From NCBI GenBank assembly GCA_958510875.1, contig OY294069.1, positions 177,736,868 to 177,800,867 of the forward strand: a stretch of 64,000 nt of DNA, given 5' to 3'. Positions 33,348 through 43,764 of the stretch are shown piece by piece. The position numbers and the translations under genes were made by a program. Positions within the stretch are counted from its first letter, which is position 1; every line of letters starts with the position of its first letter. Source of the DNA: Endomychus coccineus (taxonomy: Eukaryota; Arthropoda; Insecta; Coleoptera; Endomychidae). The notes beneath the pieces were generated by a model. That model searched no databases and was not told where the DNA came from. It worked only from the letters and a program-made list of their open reading frames with translations.

Positions 33348-34194
33348 CTGAAAATTATGAAAGATTTTCACTACAAAATATTAAAATACAATATATATAT
33401 TGATCATTTGATTGTTGATTTTACGAGAGCACACACTCATCTTGGCTTGAAACTTGTGTGAAAAAATTATATGCTGTCTTACAGATTTACACCCTTATAT
33501 TTTGTCTAATCGTAATCATATTTAACAAAATGAGATGAAAAAAGATTACAACTGTAATGCAGGTATTTAAATCTTTTTGACACTTATTCCCAATTTTTCA
33601 CAATAAAAAAAGTAAATAAACAATTCCTTTTACAACTATTATTGTCGATAACTACACTAATTTAACAATTAAGCACTGATATAATAAACAAAACTAATAA
33701 CTACAACCTAAAAACAACTAACTATTCGAAAATAACGAAGTCCAACAAAATATACAAAGCAACTACTTGTTCAAGAGAACGTTTGAGTAAGACTGAAATG
33801 GAAATAACAGTTGTCGTTATTACGACGACAATATAGTTACGTCTCACTCCCACTCGCTGTCTTAAGAATTTAAGTAAATTTGAATTTTCATTACATCAAA
33901 ATATATTAGAAAATATGTGGTAACTCGACTACTTCTTCGTTTCATTTTAAATTATAATAAATGTCTTTCACTATAGCACTAAATAATAGATGTAATAGAT
34001 TGATTGTTCATTTTTCCTGAGATACCAGGAGCCATCTCTTAACATAACTCCAAATTTCATTTTTAATCTAAAAAAAGTAAATAAACAATTCATTGTTTCG
34101 ACGAGTTTTATAGCAAAATAAACAGACATCGATATTCGTTTAACTAACTCTCTTCAGGAATGTGTACGAATAAATTGAGAATATTTTAACTTAC

Positions 34195-34343
34195 CGTCTC
34201 TCTCCTATTGCGATACCCGATGGTGTGGCCCGATACCACTTTCAGGTAAGACATCCCTACCGGGCCACATCGCACCGTTTTGGTTCTGTGTAAATGTTCT
34301 ATGGTCGTGTAGGCCCACCTAAACCTTTTTGCAATAGTCGCAT
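34195..34343 (-). CDS. 149-nt exon of the micro-exon gene (KRFRW / CGP / SYLK type)
   Basis: Acceptor ttttttcag|ATGCGAC and donor GAGACG|gtaagttaaaat. Entering in phase 1 it is open throughout: ATIAKRFRWAYTTIEHLH, then VRCGPVGMSYLKVVSGH and NRRET, leaving in phase 0. The exon at 40305-40453 has exactly the same length and the shared skeleton KRFRW...LH...K.V.CGP...SYLK..SGH....R..T, so this is a genuine coding exon family rather than chance. I recognise no known domain. A shared flanking intron start (gtaagttaaaatatt) supports common descent. Confidence 0.7.
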
Positions 34344-34770
34344 CTGAAAAAAAAAGTTGAAAAATAGACGAAACACCATTTTATTGTTATCATTCATTCC
34401 AACTGATTTTCAGAAAATTAGGAAGTTGGAAACGTTCTATCACCGTGGTCTTATATACAAATTCTGGGTAAATAGGTCAGACTAACCTATATTAGAGCCT
34501 TTATTTTACAAACTTTAACACCTAGCAACTATAGAGAATAAGATAATTCATTCCCCAATAAACAAACTTTTACATATTAGCAACTTTTAAATACAATTTA
34601 ATAATATAAAAATAATATAAATATAATCGAGTAGTTACTACTCTACACAACAGAAAACGACAGTAGAAAAATTTAAATAAAGACGATACTGCAACTTTAC
34701 TATTTTGTTCCAAGAGTCTTTTGGCATTGTGATTAATAGCTCTGGACCCCCCGCTTATTATTTTCTTCTT

Positions 34771-34805
34771 TCGTACGTTTCGGTCTCACGACCATCATCA
34801 GAAGA
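34771..34805 (-). ncRNA. Hammerhead-ribozyme-like core
   Basis: The minus strand reads CTGATGA (34795-34801), a possible stem II GGTC-GTGA-GACC, then GAAA (34778-34781) followed by CGTACG. Both conserved boxes are intact, and short flanking complementarity (TCTT / AAGA) could form stem I; the usual UH cleavage site is not clear. Penelope-like elements are known to carry such motifs, so this may be all that remains of one. Confidence 0.45.
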
Positions 34806-35017
34806 CGTATCATTGTCTAGAACGGGATTTCTTAAAACTAATTGTATCAAGCACAAAGAGTCCTTATCGCGCTAATTAGAATTAAAAATGCCCAGGTCGC
34901 CGAAACGAACAGAAACACGAGCAATCGAAATTGTAACACATTACCCGTGGTGTATTTTTCCGGTAACTTGAGAATTATGTAATTATTTCAAGGAAACACC
35001 TAATTGACACTTGAGTC

Positions 35018-35118
35018 TTAAAGTAAAACCACCATCGTATAACTAAATGACAACTTATCCATCGTTGGTGGTGACAACATTCTGAGCGGTGCTTTCGTTG
35101 ATGGTTTTGGCTGTGTTG
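35018..35118 (-). CDS. Possible second terminal exon
   Basis: After ttgttatattag the minus strand reads (phase 1) TQPKPSTKAPLRMLSPPT, then DKLSFSYT and a stop at 35018. The composition resembles the terminal exon at 33192-33347, but the acceptor is weak and its phase does not match the 149-nt exon exit. Uncertain. Confidence 0.2.
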
Positions 35119-35119
35119 C

Positions 35120-36572
35120 TAATATAACAAAAACAAGACGGTTGAATATCACGTGTTTAAAGAAATTTCACACTAATTAACATAATTAATCTTGCTTAAA
35201 AACTGTATTTCCATCCCTTCTAAATTATCTAGATATTTGTCTGGACTGTGCTTTAAGAGTGATAAACTTTTTTGAGAAATGGCGTAACCTGTATCTCAAA
35301 TATGTTCGGCCAACGCTGATTTTTCGACATTATTTACAAAAATACAAAGAATTGTATGTGCAAATGTCCTTTATTCCGAGTCAAAATGTTCCTTCTAGTT
35401 TGACCGACTAAGATAGCATTTTGAACACGCCTTAGAATCGATTTTGTCGGATTCGTCGAGGTGGGAAACTCTATCAAACGTGTTGTCTGAATGATTTTTG
35501 AGCTTATTATATTCCTACATCTATAAACTGGTTGTATTGCAAATTTTGGAAACAAATCATGGAGCTTATTAATCCCTGAAAGATGATAAGTGAAACATTT
35601 GAATTTTATTGAACTATTTGATGGTAATGGCTCCAGGTTGGTTAGTTTGTTGCGTTCCAATTTCCTTTTTTGTTTAGAAATTAAATTATTGATGAAAAGA
35701 TTTGTGGTAAACACTGTCCAACGCTATTTGCTGAAGTTTATCGAAATGACTATCATTCTTCAAAATGATGGTGCTTTCCTAAAAGTCTGTGTTTCCAAAA
35801 AGATATGCTAATATCTGGATTAAGACAAGACATTTTACCTGAAAATGGAGACGAAACGAAAAATCAGAAATTATCCACCGACCGTATTCAAAAGGTCCTG
35901 TCAATTAACGAATCGTTTATTCAGTTCATAGAAATGTTTCAAGTAGTTTCCATATGTTTATTTCGATCTAGTGAGGTGGTCCAATTATTCGAAGATTTCG
36001 GAAGTTCTATTGAAACAGGTTCACCTGGTATGGTGTTGTAACTCTGTTATGACATTTTCTATTAGCAAAAACTTTCAATGTTATTCTACAACAATCTATG
36101 TTGTTAAGTTGATCTGATTAAACCATCATTTCCATGATTGTATTTCATCTTCTCTTCCAAAAAAAAATAACTTCCAGTTAGCTTTTTTAAGCACCAGACA
36201 GTCCAGACACATTACCGTTACGATTTTTTATTGAAAAATCTGAGTTCCATTTGTGCATAAAGTCATGTTTTGGAAGAATAGTTGTTAATCATTATGAATC
36301 TTGCAGTTTGGTGCACGATTAAATTATTTGTAAGATAAAGACGTTTCGTTGTGTATTTACTTGATAATACGATGAAAACCTTTTTAAACGTATTATCAAT
36401 AATAAAGATTTTTAAGGCGAGTTCAGTCGTATTCCAATCTGCCTAGTTTGTGAATATTTTTGAATAATATCGATTGTACCGAAAATTGGAATATTCATCG
36501 TATGAATAGATTGAAATGTATACCCTGTGATTATGTAAGATGTGAAAATAATAAAACTTTGATTCTCCTTAC
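35120..36572. other. Intron-like sequence, no gene supported
   Basis: Between the 84-nt and 149-nt exons. Frames at 35334-35714 (minus) and 35590-36041 (plus) overlap each other and have no clear family; the minus one (LFPKFAIQPVYRCRN, RNILTRNKGHL) could be a distant relic of a Penelope-type endonuclease region. Confidence 0.35.
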
Positions 36573-36656
36573 CCTCCGTGAGTTGCAATATATCATGTTC
36601 TGCGAATGGAACAGTAGTTCCATCCGCCTTTTGCACCTCTCCTTGCCCTCGTGTTA
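36573..36656 (-). CDS. 84-nt symmetric phase-1 exon of the micro-exon gene
   Basis: Acceptor gacgttctacaag|TAACACG and donor GGAGG|gtaagga. In phase 1 it encodes TRGQGEVQKADGTTV and PFAEHDILQLTE, 28 codons in all counting the split ones, and leaves in phase 1. It joins in frame with the 21-nt exon 48 bases upstream and, through a split Asp codon, with the 149-nt exon at 34195-34343. Frame agreement across three exons supports it. Confidence 0.6.
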
Positions 36657-36704
36657 CTTGTAGAACGTCAAACATAAACAGGTAAATAAAGGACATATAC
36701 TCAC

Positions 36705-36725
36705 GATTGGCGTGTGTACAAGGAG
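36705..36725 (-). CDS. 21-nt symmetric phase-1 micro-exon
   Basis: Acceptor atttgacatctgcag and donor gtgagtat bound 21 bases that in phase 1 encode PCTHAN between two split codons. Both splice signals are strong. The intron to the 84-nt exon would be only 48 bases (36657-36704), short but within the range seen in insects. Confidence 0.5.
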
Positions 36726-36850
36726 CTGCAGATGTCAAATATTTTGACGTACGTTAATCAGTTTATGAAACCAAATCATTGACCATACGAGGGTTATTCC
36801 AAATAAAGACTGACAAAATCGAAATGGAAGTATGACAACAGAAGGGGTTT

Positions 36851-36880
36851 CAACGTTTCGTTTTATTGCTTCAGGACGTT
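36851..36880 (-). ncRNA. Hammerhead-like motif (Penelope relic)
   Basis: The minus strand has GTCAACGTCCTGAAGCAATA followed by AAACGAAACGTTG. The CAACGT/ACGTTG flanks can pair, and CTGAAG and CGAAAC boxes are present, but stem II is essentially missing. It fits the eroded CCTGAAG...CGAAACG signature scattered by Penelope-like elements. Confidence 0.35.
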
Positions 36881-37096
36881 GACAGTAGTGGCTTGTACAC
36901 TCTCCGAGGCACTCGTCGGTTAATCTTGTCAATATTACATTATTCTACCTTCAGCCCAACACATACGTCCTGAGTTGGTCTCGGTTCGCCTCAGATTTGT
37001 AGAAATAAAGGAACGAATTATTTTGAGCAGCAGTTACTTTAGGTCGCGTACATGTTGTGTTGTCGTGAATATGTTTATCCGAATCGTGGTTATATG

Positions 37097-37291
37097 TTAT
37101 CGTGTCGTGACGTGACTGTGGTTGGATTTTTTGATTTTGTGAAGTAATAATGGATTGGTTAATAATTGTTTATCACTGAGTATAGTTATGGAGACTGTGA
37201 CCAGACAAAAACTATCAATTACATGTATCCAAATACCAAATCGATGATACCTTCTATAAAACAAAGGGTCTATTCTGTTGTTCTCCAGCAA
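37097..37291 (-). CDS. Small unrecognised frame, partner of 2832-3005
   Basis: Encodes YHRFGIWIHVIDSFCLVTV, then ILSDKQLLTNPLLLHK and the same stop as the left copy. Hydrophobic centre. May be the last exon of an unrecognised membrane-protein-like gene, with 39385-39639 upstream, split by the foldback element. Confidence 0.3.
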   Translation of the reverse strand: MLENNRIDPLFYRRYHRFGIWIHVIDSFCLVTVSITILSDKQLLTNPLLLHKIKKSNHSHVTTR

Positions 37292-37740
37292 TTAACTTTA
37301 TTTGATACTTATGGATAAATAATTGAATGGTATTATTTGAAGGTTTGTAGGAGCAAAATCCAATGTACTATTCACAGTGAAATTTTTTGATCAAATAATT
37401 ATTTCCAATCATCATGTCAAACTTCTTCACCACATTCTAATCAAAGATAATATGCAAATTACGTAAAATTTGTGTAATATTGATGTAATTCATCGCTTGA
37501 TAGAAGAGAATTATCTGAAAATTATAATCATTTTCCATGGATATATAAAACTGATCCATCATATAAGTGCGAGCAAGTACGAATAACTAATAATGATAAT
37601 AATGCAATTATGAATGACTCAATAATAATGTTGGATTCGTATATGCATCCGATATCGATATCACGTTATCGAACGAATATTTTCGAAACATCAAAATGAG
37701 CAAATTCACGAAAATCTTAAATACGTAGAACCTCTATCTA

Positions 37741-39290
37741 GTGCAGTCAAACGGGTATTTGAGGTCGAAATCCTTTTAAAATGGACCGATTTTGATGGGG
37801 CAAAGTGTATTCTCTTCGGAATTTTATCAGAAACAAAGTCTACCTCGTCTAAAGTTGCGCAAAAATTTTGCATTGTTTATACAATGAATTAACAATTTAA
37901 TTAGCGTATTTATGAGATAACATAAAAATGATCGGGTAAAGACTATTTTTGGTCAGTGAACATAAGGAAATAGTTAAACAAGTAGTTGAATTAACTTCAT
38001 TTGTTGTAAACAATTTATTTATTAACAAATAGACGAAATCGACCAAAACTACGAGTTTAGGATCGTTTTCGAATAATTTTGGAGTTCTGAGTTCGATTTT
38101 GTCGTCAATATCGTCGGATGTATACCCACTAATTTGTCATAAGCAAATTATGTTCATTAATAAATATACGAATTTGACCAAAATGTTGAGTTTATAGTAG
38201 TTTTCAGTTAATTTTGGCCTCTTGAGTACTATTTTATTGTTATTAAAGGTCTTAAATACATAGATAAATTTTTGAATTGTTATAAATAAATTATTCATTA
38301 ATAAATATACGAATTGCGCCAAAATTACTAATGTATTTAAAATTAGTGCGTTTAAAATTAATGTATTAATAGTCAAATAAATCGTATAAAAAAAAAGAAT
38401 AGCATCAAGTCTTAATAAAATAATAGATTAATTAATAAGAAAATGCCATGTTCAAGAAAAAAATCAATTTAGTTCAAACGTATCACTAATAATACTTCAA
38501 AATTCTAACATCAGGGAATTTTAAATGAACACCCTATAATACGCTAAGAAGAACTAGAATAAAATATTTTTTATTTGTTCGTTTCAAAATAGAGATTTTT
38601 CTAGTAACATATCTATTTTTTTTTATATGATTTATTTGACTATTATTACATTAATTTTAAAAACACTTTACACTTGGAATTTTGGCGTATGTCGTATATT
38701 TGTTAATAAATAATTAATTTATAACAATTCTAAAATTTATGTATTTAAGGACTATAATAACAATAAAATAGTACTCAATGAGGCCAAAATTAGCTGGAAA
38801 CGACTATGAACTCGAAATTTTTGTCAAATTCGTATAATTATTAATGAATAATTTATTTCTAACAATTCAAAAATTGAGATATGCATTTAAGACCATAATA
38901 ACAATAAAATCTTACTCAGAAGGTCAAAATTATTCGAAAACGATCCTAAACTCGTAGTTTTGGTCGAATTCGTCTATTTGTTAATACATTCATTATTTAT
39001 AACAAATGAAGTTAATTCAACTACTTGTTTAACTATTTTCATATGTTCACTGACCAAAAATAGTCCTTGAACCCGATCATTTTTTATGAATTTTTATTTA
39101 ATCTCATAAATACGCAAATTAAATTTTCAATTTAATGTTTATAAACAATGGGAAATTTTTGCGCAATTTTAGACGAGGTAGACTATGTTTCTGATGAAAT
39201 TTCGAAGAAAATGCACTTTTTCCGATTAAAATAGGTCCATTTCCCAAGGATTTCGAGATTTGGCCTCTTTTAATACCCATTTGACTGCAG
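37741..39290. mobile_element. Foldback element (1.55 kb), TA-flanked
   Basis: Ends TGCAGTCAAA(C)GGG / CCCATTTGACTGCA, flanked by TA (37739-37740 and 39291-39292). Arms 37741-38100 and about 38930-39290 are inverted copies; the interior carries further alternating inverted blocks (aacaattt...ttcgaccaaaa). It is absent from the paralogous arm at about 2420. It shares a sequence style (gattttgatg.. caaagtg.attc) with the element at 19274-20249 and has a solo relative at 60980-61350. No transposase. Confidence 0.8.
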
Positions 39291-39384
39291 TAATCTATGT
39301 TTGATGTTCGAATGTTTGTCAAATAGTATAATTTTTTTTGGCTTATTGTACAGATAAATATCAAATGGTTGGAATCCTATTTTG

Positions 39385-39639
39385 CTAGCCTCCAACTGAA
39401 TATTGAATAAGTCGATAAAACATGACATGAACTAATGAACCACCGACAATAATCAGTTGTGTTCCAAAGATTATACATTCTCGGCTAATTTGGTGTCTGG
39501 TAATAGACAGTCTAATAATCGAGTTGAATGCAGCTGGGTTTTTGCTCAAGAACTTGTATCTTAATGATTCAGTGAAATAGCTTGGAATCATCGATGCTAA
39601 AATGAACAGCAGAATGCACCTGGAAACATGGGTGAACAT
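39385..39639 (-). CDS. Unrecognised small reading frame, conserved in the left arm
   Basis: ATG at 39639 starts MFTHVSRCILLFILAS, then SLRYKFLSKNPAAFNSII, ITRHQISRECIIFG and TQLIIVGGSLVHVMFY. The left-arm copy (about 2140-2370) has a one-base insertion and stops. Hydrophobic segments at both ends suggest a membrane protein piece, but no family is recognised. Confidence 0.3.
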   Translation of the reverse strand: MFTHVSRCILLFILASMIPSYFTESLRYKFLSKNPAAFNSIIRLSITRHQISRECIIFGTQLIIVGGSLVHVMFYRLIQYSVGG

Positions 39640-39782
39640 AACTGTTGCATCCTTTTAGGCATGCAGGAGGGCCTTCGCAATCACAAGGGGTCTACGGGTG
39701 CCGATTCTGAACCTGGTCTTCACACTTAATCCATGAAATCTACTCCAGTAGAACCAGTTTCGGTTCAAGCCTCAAGCCTGCC

Positions 39783-39815
39783 CTGAAGATGCCACCTGTA
39801 ATGGTTGACGAAACG
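39783..39815 (+). ncRNA. Hammerhead-like motif with eroded stem II
   Basis: The plus strand has CTGAAGA (39783-39789, fits CUGANGA), a stem II region GCCACC...GGTTGAC with mismatches, and GAAA (39810-39813) followed by CGTCGG. Probably a relic of a Penelope-like element. Confidence 0.4.
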
Positions 39816-40304
39816 TCGGCATCAAGTCGAGCTATTGTGACGAGGAATCCATCCGGAAGACAAGATTTTTCAATTTTTAGTATGTTGTTTGCGCCAACAA
39901 TACGAACATTTGAGCCGGGCGAAAATTGCACAAAAAATCATAACTGCCCTCCACTAATAACACGATGTTCCTCGAATATTATATGTTTTCCTCTCGTGTT
40001 GTCAAAGTATAAGAAAGAAGCCAACGGAACGTGCAATATATCCTTCAACCATGAACTAACAGTCATAATATCTTCAATACAGAAGGAAGATGCTTAGAAT
40101 TGTATTATGTCTATATTGAAACTTACATTTGCGTTCTTCAATGTCTCTCGGCTCAAAGTGCTACCCATCCTTACAATTTCCAACAAGTTACCACCGATAG
40201 CTTGAGGGTATTCATTTAACTAACTACCTCTTCTATACATGGTTTCATGATACATACTAAGATACAGACATGTGTATAAATAAATTCACAATATTTTAAC
40301 TTAC

Positions 40305-40453
40305 CGTATCCCGCTCGATTTCAAGCACGGTTCTGTGGCCCGACGTAAGTTTGAGGTAACTCACGGCCATCGGGCCACAGTTGACAATTTTTGATGACTT
40401 TAGGTGGAGGTTCCCCGTCTCCCCCCACCTGAATCTTTTGCTTATAATGGGAT
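40305..40453 (-). CDS. 149-nt exon, paralogue of 34195-34343
   Basis: Acceptor ttttttttgcag|ATCCC and donor GATACG|gtaagttaaaat. Phase 1 in, phase 0 out, open throughout: PIISKRFRWGETGNLHLK, IVNCGPMAVSYLKLTSGH and LEIERDT. Exact length and skeleton shared with the 34195-34343 exon. The single base left by a proline-rich exon would complete its first Asp codon, so the array exons (43490-57778) upstream could splice to it. A third copy ends at base 22 on the plus strand. Confidence 0.7.
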
Positions 40454-41547
40454 CTGCAAAAAAAAACAAACGAAATGAGATAAAAATAAGAATAGACGAA
40501 TCTCGATCACATAACAATTCTATTGAAATCACATTTTCCGGTTCATTTTTAGAAAACCAGGAAATCGGAAACGTTGCATTCCCAAAATAGTCTCATTTAT
40601 GATCGCAGCAAAAACACCAGTCGACTGCAGACGCATTTCATTAATAAAAGTTATCTATTCTTTTCTAAATAACATGGAAAAACTAATTAACATAACAATT
40701 AACACTAATTACATAACAATCGCTTATTAGTGTGATATAATCAGCTTTTTGGAGTTGTTAATGCTGAGTTCGGAGAAAAAATTGCTTTAATTAGATAATT
40801 ATGATACAAAGGAACTAAAATCGAACACTTTTTGTTCGTCGCAAATGGTCCAAAAAAAAAATGGTAAAAATGGCCAAAACCTGTTTTTCGCGTCGTGAAA
40901 AGACGGAAAAAATGAGCTGCGGATGAACCAGATTGGACCAGCGGTGACCCCGCCAATTGCAAAAAACCATCGATTTTGCTCGAAATTTCAAATATTCATA
41001 ACTCTTGTTCTTTTGAAGATAAGAGCTGAAATTTTGTTAGGTTGTAGCCACCAAGTACCACACAAAATTACAGCAAGATCGGATGTATAATTTTTGCAAA
41101 CCGCAGCTTAATGTAAAAAGAAGCATTTTTGTAAAATGGCCCTAAAAAGTGGTGGTGCGATAAAGCGCTATTTTTTTACGGGATCATCTTCTTCAATAGT
41201 TAATGAACCGCGTACAGAATTTTCAACCTCTTGTCTTTCGTAAAAGTTGCCAAAACAATTATTTTAAATAATGGTATTTCGTACGCTTGGCTGTGTGGCG
41301 CGCGTGGAAGGGAGAGTCGCTCTACCGCAGCTCGGCTATCCGGCGATTTCGTTCGTTTTGGACTTTCGTCGAATCAAATGGTAGAATTCCATTTCATTTC
41401 CTTCCCCAAGCAAAGATGACGGCACACTGGCTACTACACCACAAGAATGAGCCAATATTGGAATGATTGCAGCAGCAAATTACACTTTAGAACTACGAGG
41501 GAAAGATCCTCTTAATATTGCTGCCATCGAAAGCCATATGCCTAAAT
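40454..41547. other. Intron-like sequence, no gene supported
   Basis: Between the 149-nt exon and the foldback element. The block at 40970-41180 (ataactcttgttcttttgaag, gtagccaccaagtacc) has the look of transposon UTR sequence. No reading frame with a recognised motif. Confidence 0.4.
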
Positions 41548-43414
41548 AGTAAATAGTACAGCAATGTGACCTTAACCAAATTGAAGGTAGTTACATGCGA
41601 AATAAATGTGTGAAAACCGGAAGTAAAAAAAAGGGTGATTTCCTAGAAGTAGATGTATATTTTTTTGTCTTTTTTCGCATTTTTCTCTGAAAATATGCAT
41701 TTTAGAGAAAGAATACAGGACTGGAAAATTGTTGAGCGGAAAATTTCCGATCGATGTGAGTCATTTAAATTTTCATTTAGTTTACAAGAAAGTGCTAAAG
41801 TAAATATATATAAGTTTCTTGTATTTTTTCAAGTTATGAAAATTAATAATTCTCCTCGTCAATAGAAAAATACGTTATAAGTCATACCAAATTGAAGGTT
41901 TCTATGAAAGAGATGAATCTGTTGCAATCGAAAGAAAACGTTATTTCCGAGAAATAAATATTATACAAGGTGTTTCAGAAAGACTTACCGAAAATGCAGA
42001 GGCCGGTAGATTTTACAAAAATAATCAGATTTTCCATATACACATTTTTCTCGGAAAATATGGGTTTAGAAAAGAAATGCAGAAGTTAAAAATTATAAAG
42101 CGGAAAATTTCCAATCGATATAGGTCTTTCACAATTTCATTTAGTTTGCGATTCCTTCGCTAGAGTGCGCCAATATGGAATTTTTCACAAGTGGAAGTGA
42201 TGTAGAAAATAGATTGAAACAAAATTAAGAACATCTAGTAATTAGTTAATTTGTATTACTGTTATTACATATGTAAATAGTTGAAATTGAAAAAAAATTG
42301 TTACATTATTTTTATATCATATATCTTGAAAAAATCTTGGTTTTCAATTATCTACCTGCATTCCATGCACCAATTTTCCTTTAATCTATTTATTTATAAA
42401 TCATAACAATTTTTTATGGATTCAAAGTAATGAATTAAACATTCAAAAAACCCAAAAAAAATATTCACAACCTTTTCAAAATAAGGTCGTGAAAGATGAT
42501 ATACTCCACTACTCGGAAATTTTCTTTTTTTTTTAATTTGAGGTGTCAGGCTTATTTTTTCTAACAATTATCAATTTACTTCACGAAAGATTTTTTCCTC
42601 AAATTCCAAATTTTTTGGTTGAAATCAAAACAAAGTATATGCATATATTCCTACATATAATCATATCAGCATTTGCGCGCTCTAGCGAGAGAATCGCAAA
42701 CTAAATGAAAATGTGAAATTGCGATTGGAAATTTTCCGTTCTATAATTTTTGATTTCTGTATTTTTTCTCTTTTCTCAATTACAATTTGGTAAAGCTCAC
42801 AAGACATTTTCCCATGAAACCACAAAATTTTCCCATAAAATGTCGGAAAATTGTTCAAAAAAGTTATATATACACGATTTGGCGCAATGTAGCAGGAAAT
42901 TTTCGTACTACAGGAAAATATAAAAGCTCCATATCTCTACAATTTAATTTGCGAAAAGAGACGAAAACACGCGAAAAATGTATATACATTTATATTTGTT
43001 TCTCGGAAATAACCTTTTCTTTGAGCTTTGGATTGCCAAAGATTTATCTCTCTTATCGAAACCTTCAATTTGGTATGACTTATAATGTATTTTTCTATCA
43101 ACGAGGAGAACTATTGATCTTCATAGCATGAAAAAATGTAAAAAACATATACATATTTACTTAAGCGCACTCTTGTATGTTAAATGAAAATTTAAATAAC
43201 TCATATCCATGGGAAATTACGCTCTACAATTTTCCCCTGTGTATTCTTTCTCTAAAATGTATATTTTCAGAGGAAATGCGAAAAAATACAAAAGCATGAA
43301 TATTGATATATCCATTTCTAGGAAATCACCCTTTGTTTTACTTCCGGCTTTGATAGATTTATCTCGCATGTAATTAACTTCAGTTTGATATAGGTCATTG
43401 CTGTACTATTTACT
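41548..43414. mobile_element. Foldback element next to the tandem array
   Basis: Ends AGTAAATAGTACAGCAATG and CATTGCTGTACTATTTACT. The arms run inward through ttcatttagttt, ggaaaattt and tatgcattttagagaaagaa blocks. It contains a later insertion starting at about 41966 (acaaggtgtttcagaaag), related to sequence at 59106. Its right arm forms most of the intron part of the 637-bp tandem unit. No transposase gene recognised. Confidence 0.75.
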
Positions 43415-43489
43415 TCGACCTCAAATGCTAATTGCGGTGAACTATACTAGAAATTCTTTTAAAATATAAAACATAGAAAACAAACTTAC

Positions 43490-43764
43490 CGTTCACCTCC
43501 ACCTCATCTATATGTTGCCCCAACGGCACACGCCGCACAGGCGGTCTGCGCGGCTGCTGCCGGGGTTCACCAACCACCAGGCGCTCTGGTGGGTTTCTAA
43601 TCCTGTCCCCCCGTCTTGGGGGAACAGGACTCGCCACCAGAACTGGGGGAGGGGTTGGGGTGGTCGACGGGGAAGATCCCGGGGGCGGTGATGGCCTCCG
43701 GGGGTGGTGATGGCCCAGGGGGCGGTGAAGGCGCCGGGGGTGGTGGGTGTTCCCGGTGGTGTTA
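43490..43764 (-). CDS. Proline-rich array exon, copy 1 (last on the minus strand)
   Basis: The acceptor and donor are as in all copies. Entering in phase 1 it reads TPPGTPTTPGAFTAPWAI and stops at a TAG near the exon end. The conserved family frame, one base off, reads PRRPSPPPGSSPSTTP, then ASPVPPRRGDRIRNPPERL and VRRVPLGQHIDEVEVN plus one base. Length 275 is not a multiple of three, so splicing copies to each other would change frame; 273 or 276 would be symmetric. The RRGDRIRNPPERL block resembles Pro/Arg-rich tails of retroelement polyproteins, but I do not think this settles its origin. Confidence 0.65.

Larger units (their letters stand above)
30970..34080. repeat. Dispersed, scrambled repeat family
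   Basis: Blocks such as actacactaatttaacaa, aacgtttgagtaagactgaa and ttaaattataataaatgtct recur at about 31090-31320, 31550-31640, 31980-32240, 32250-32560, 33630-33990 in varied combinations and in both orientations. This looks like a non-coding repeat that was repeatedly duplicated and inverted. A block at 31650-31990 (agccggaactagag to gggggcccctgaactcgggg) resembles a separate non-autonomous insertion. Confidence 0.6.
37020..40453 (-). repeat. Right arm of the interrupted inverted duplication
   Basis: Partner of 1-3065. The foldback element at 37741-39290 is an insertion specific to this arm. It includes the 149-nt exon at 40305-40453 and two conserved small reading frames. Confidence 0.75.

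Noticed and set aside
35334..35714. 126-codon minus-strand frame
   Set aside because: Weakly Penelope-like at best, overlaps a plus-strand frame of similar quality, and has no clear motif; reported only as intron-like sequence.
36735..36932. 65-codon minus-strand frame with CQRPEAIKRNVETP
   Set aside because: It runs over the eroded hammerhead-like motif and has no family match; treated as transposon relic.
39740..40097. Overlapping frames on both strands (RLDADVSSTITGGIF and PPVMVDETSASSRAIV)
   Set aside because: Both are translations of the hammerhead-like relic at 39783-39815 and its flanks, not a gene.
42787..43131. 114-codon plus-strand frame in the foldback element
   Set aside because: Lies in the inverted arm sequence; composition is that of AT-rich repeat and there is no transposase motif.
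43552..43640. Array exon as part of a gypsy/copia polyprotein
   Set aside because: RRGDRIRNPPERL resembles retroelement tails, but every copy is bounded by splice sites and no other retroelement domain is nearby.
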